DNA of 7,549 bases from NCBI GenBank assembly GCA_900546005.1, contig URBJ01000100.1, forward strand, positions 1 to 7,549, given 5' to 3'. The notes beneath the pieces were generated by a model, which worked only from the letters and a program-made list of their open reading frames with translations, was not told where the DNA came from and searched no databases. Of the stretch, positions 5,529-7,549 are shown piece after piece. Position numbers and translations under genes: made by a program. Each line of letters opens with the position of its first letter. The first letter of the stretch is position 1. This stretch comes from an uncultured Alistipes sp. GTDB lineage: Bacteria; Bacteroidota; Bacteroidia; Bacteroidales; Rikenellaceae.

Positions 5529-6710
5529 GTGGAATATCTGAATTTGCTGTACAACGACCTGAAAGAGTTAGGGATAGCCCACCCCTATCTGGCATTGGGA
5601 CTCAACACGATCCTGATCGCCCTCTTTTTTATCCAACTCTATTACTATCTCTCCGTTTACGGCTCGTTACCCCATTTCCGCAACAACCGCGGCATCCGGA
5701 AAGATGTTCCGACCCCTCCGATCTCGGTTATTATCGTGATTCGTGAAAACTCCTACTATTTCATCGAGGAGACGCTTCCCTTGTTGTTGCAACAACAGTA
5801 CGACGCCTTCGAGATCGTTCTTGTCGATTGCAGTTTCGACGAGGAGATCGCCGAGATTCTGGCAGAGAAAAAGGCCCAATACCCCGATCAGCTGCATGTC
5901 ACCCGATTCAAGCAACAGCTTCAACACGAACACAGCATCAAACTGGCACTAACAGTCGGCATAAAGGCTGCACGATATGAACACCTGCTCTTCACAACAC
6001 CCGATTGCGTGCCCGCGTCCGACAGATGGATAGCCCTGATGGCAAAGGGATTCATCAGCGGAGACATTGTCATCGGCTATTGCGGAATCGAACAGAAAAA
6101 GGGCCTTTCCAACCGTTGGATACGTTGCAGCCGTTTTACCTCGTCGGTCCGCTACCTCTCCTCCGCCGTGCGGGGATACACCTATCGAGGAACCCTCTAT
6201 AATATCGGATACACCAAATCGCTCTACTTCGGCAATAAGGGTTTCACCCATCTGAACATGGACCTCGGGGTCGACGATCTGTTCATTCAAAAGGTCGCCC
6301 ATTCCGACAATGTCAGCGTAATCATGAACCCCAACGCCTCTGTCCGACAATTTCAATACGGTGGAATCGGATGGTGGTACGCCCTTTGCAAATATTTCGG
6401 GTATGCTTACCGCTACTATCCGGGAAAGGCCAAACGGGCACTCCGCTCCGAATTGGTCTTTCGCTTTCTCTTTTTCGGATCGGTCGTGGGAGCGATTATC
6501 GTACTACCGCTCATCTGGAAGGCCATTCCGTTGTTCTTTCTGCTTCTGCGCCTGCTGTTCGTTGAGCTAACCCTCCGTAAAGTGGGGAAAAGACTCGGTG
6601 AACATAAATTTTTGGGTACCTATATTCTTTTCGATCTCTGGGCCCCAATCGGAGGTTTAGTCGTCGAAATCAACCGTATGTTCGGTCGCAACAAGGCAAT
6701 ATGGCATTAG
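5529..6710 (+). CDS. membrane-anchored family 2 glycosyltransferase
   Basis: A GT-A-fold glycosyltransferase expected to move a sugar from a nucleotide donor to a lipid-linked or surface glycan at the cytoplasmic face of the inner membrane; donor and acceptor are unknown. With the GTG at 5529 it has 393 residues: one N-terminal membrane helix (about 19-41), a GT2 core starting at PPISVIIVIREN, nucleotide-binding Asp100 in VLVDCSFDE, a DxD-like site TTPDCVP containing Asp159, the acidic pair Asp249-Asp250 in GVDDLF as candidate catalytic base, and a hydrophobic C-terminal block (about 310-350) forming one or two more helices. The metal-site motif has only one Asp where DAD is common. The frame is open back to a TTG at 5409, but that codon lies in the promoter, so the start must be later; GTG 5529 is the best candidate, though without a clear ribosome-binding site. 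The end overlaps the sigma factor gene by 10 nt, suggesting co-expression. Confidence 0.8.
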   Translation: MEYLNLLYNDLKELGIAHPYLALGLNTILIALFFIQLYYYLSVYGSLPHFRNNRGIRKDVPTPPISVIIVIRENSYYFIEETLPLLLQQQYDAFEIVLVDCSFDEEIAEILAEKKAQYPDQLHVTRFKQQLQHEHSIKLALTVGIKAARYEHLLFTTPDCVPASDRWIALMAKGFISGDIVIGYCGIEQKKGLSNRWIRCSRFTSSVRYLSSAVRGYTYRGTLYNIGYTKSLYFGNKGFTHLNMDLGVDDLFIQKVAHSDNVSVIMNPNASVRQFQYGGIGWWYALCKYFGYAYRYYPGKAKRALRSELVFRFLFFGSVVGAIIVLPLIWKAIPLFFLLLRLLFVELTLRKVGKRLGEHKFLGTYILFDLWAPIGGLVVEINRMFGRNKAIWH

Positions 6711-7276
6711 AAGACTACATCATAGCTTCCGATCAACAGCTGATCGAGCGGGTTCTGGGCGGGGATGCATCGGCATTCGAACATCTCTTCAATCGGTATC
6801 GGGACTCGATTCTCCAGTTGTACCTTCAGAAAACCGGCGGAAATATCGATGATTCGAACGACCTGCTGCAGGAGACTTTTGTCAAAATATATCTGAATCT
6901 TCAACGCTACTCCGACCAATACACCTTCGGGCAATGGATCTATACCATCGCGCGCAACACGTTTATTGATTACGTACGTCGCAAACGGGATGACACTGTA
7001 TCTATCGATAATCTTCGCGAAGCAAGCGGTATTTCGACATGGAACGAGCCCAATCCGGAGGAGCGCATGATTACGCACCAGAATCGAGCTCGGATCGAGG
7101 CTTTTCTCGACCGTATGTCACCTCGTTACAAAGAGCTTATTGAACTGCGTTTTTTCAAGGAGTACTCCTACGAAGAGATCGCCTCTCACCTCAATTTGCC
7201 CATGGGCACCGTCAAGACTCAGATTCACCGGGCCCGGGAACAGCTGTGCCGATTTATCTTGAAAGACGGAGAATAG
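6701..7276 (+). CDS. ECF-type (extracytoplasmic function) RNA polymerase sigma factor
   Basis: A 191-residue group 4 sigma factor that would direct RNA polymerase to a dedicated promoter set. Region 2 (about residues 24-97) includes DLLQETFVKIYLNL, the core-binding 2.2 helix, and FGQWIYTIARNTFIDYVRRKR, covering 2.3-2.4 for -10 melting and recognition. Region 4 (about 130-185) contains the helix-turn-helix YSYEEIASHLNLPMGTVKTQIHRAREQL, which reads the -35 element. The region 2-4 linker is normal length and there is no C-terminal extension. The ATG at 6701 is inside the glycosyltransferase gene, whose TAG is at 6708-6710, and AAGG at 6693-6696 may serve as a weak ribosome-binding site, so translational coupling is likely. 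No anti-sigma, FecR-like or SusC/D gene follows within the window, unlike many Bacteroidota ECF loci. The regulon and signal are unknown. The family call is secure. Confidence 0.93.
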   Translation: MALEDYIIASDQQLIERVLGGDASAFEHLFNRYRDSILQLYLQKTGGNIDDSNDLLQETFVKIYLNLQRYSDQYTFGQWIYTIARNTFIDYVRRKRDDTVSIDNLREASGISTWNEPNPEERMITHQNRARIEAFLDRMSPRYKELIELRFFKEYSYEEIASHLNLPMGTVKTQIHRAREQLCRFILKDGE

Positions 7277-7497
7277 CAGAACCTCCTACACACATCCCGC
7301 CGTTGGGAGCATCTTTCGACAGCCCAAATCTCACCCTCAATCCATCGCGCCCCCTCTCAACCCATCTCGCTTTTATTCTATACGGATTTCTGAGAGCTGC
7401 AATAACTATTCACTTCTGAAAATCGAAAACCTAATGTCGGTTTCCTTCTCTCTCCCGACACTTCCCCTTCACGCCATTTCCGCCCCCCTGTTTCAAC
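7277..7497. other. G-poor, C/T-rich spacer downstream of the sigma factor
   Basis: No gene is supported in this stretch. The + strand is markedly rich in C and T and poor in G. It contains two weak inverted repeats: TCCC-6-GGGA at 7295-7308, 19 nt after the sigma factor stop, and TGTCGG-14-CCGACA at 7435-7460. Neither is followed by a T-tract, so neither is a clear terminator for the operon. Confidence 0.5.
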
Positions 7498-7531
7498 AAA
7501 AAAAGCTTCTGTCTGAACCAGACAAAAGCTT
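7498..7531 (-). terminator. intrinsic terminator for a - strand gene beyond the right edge
   Basis: Arms 7503-7515 and 7519-7531 pair around a 3-base loop. In the - strand RNA all 13 positions pair (one as U-G), and the stem runs straight into a U-tract (the A-run at 7498-7504 on the + strand). In + strand RNA the same position is a C-A mismatch and no T-tract follows, so the hairpin is oriented leftward. It implies a gene on the - strand entering from the right and converging on the sigma factor. Confidence 0.75.
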
Positions 7532-7549
7532 CATCTCCAGTACTGTATA

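Noticed and set aside
7435..7460. TGTCGG/CCGACA inverted repeat as terminator of the sigma factor operon
   Set aside because: The arms are only 6 bp with a 14-nt loop and no T-tract follows.
1..7549. Possible mobile element, CRISPR array, phage or defence island
   Set aside because: I found no transposase or integrase, no spaced repeats, no tRNA attachment site, and no defence-family proteins; the genes are housekeeping or envelope related.

Overview
This window looks like a piece of an ordinary Bacteroidota chromosome, probably Bacteroidales. An Alistipes/Rikenellaceae-like source is possible from the moderate GC and protein style, but I cannot prove it. The lineage call rests on three things: several matches to the Bacteroidota promoter consensus (TTTG, about 20 bp, TAnnTTTG), the lack of clear Shine-Dalgarno sites, and the protein families present. 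I see no rRNA, tRNA, CRISPR array, insertion sequence, phage gene or defence system.

Layout. At the left edge is the 3' part of a galactose mutarotase gene (galM, + strand, 5' end outside the window). It converges on a secreted clan GH-G (GH63-like) glycosidase gene on the - strand, and a strong symmetric terminator hairpin lies between them. Two further - strand genes follow upstream of the glycosidase: an LptF/LptG-family lipopolysaccharide-export permease, and tgt, a tRNA-guanine transglycosylase that has lost most of its zinc-ligand cysteines. About 160 bp upstream of the tgt start, a + strand pair begins: a membrane-anchored family 2 glycosyltransferase whose end overlaps the start of an ECF-type sigma factor by 10 nt. 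The window ends in a G-poor, C-rich spacer and a terminator hairpin oriented for a gene entering from the right on the - strand.

How the genes relate. galM and the glycosidase both point to carbohydrate use, but they converge and are not one operon. tgt and the Lpt permease are co-oriented with a 90-nt gap that holds a possible extra promoter. The tgt/glycosyltransferase intergenic region is the most informative regulatory stretch. It contains two back-to-back Bacteroidota-type promoters whose -33 boxes are 2 bp apart, so RNA polymerase probably cannot sit on both at once. The tgt promoter ends 6 nt before the ATG, implying a leaderless or almost leaderless mRNA. The glycosyltransferase and sigma factor are probably translationally coupled. 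No anti-sigma gene is visible next to the sigma factor.

I did not find a convincing undescribed system. The items most worth a second look are the glycosyltransferase-sigma pair, the altered Tgt zinc site, and the overlapping divergent promoters.
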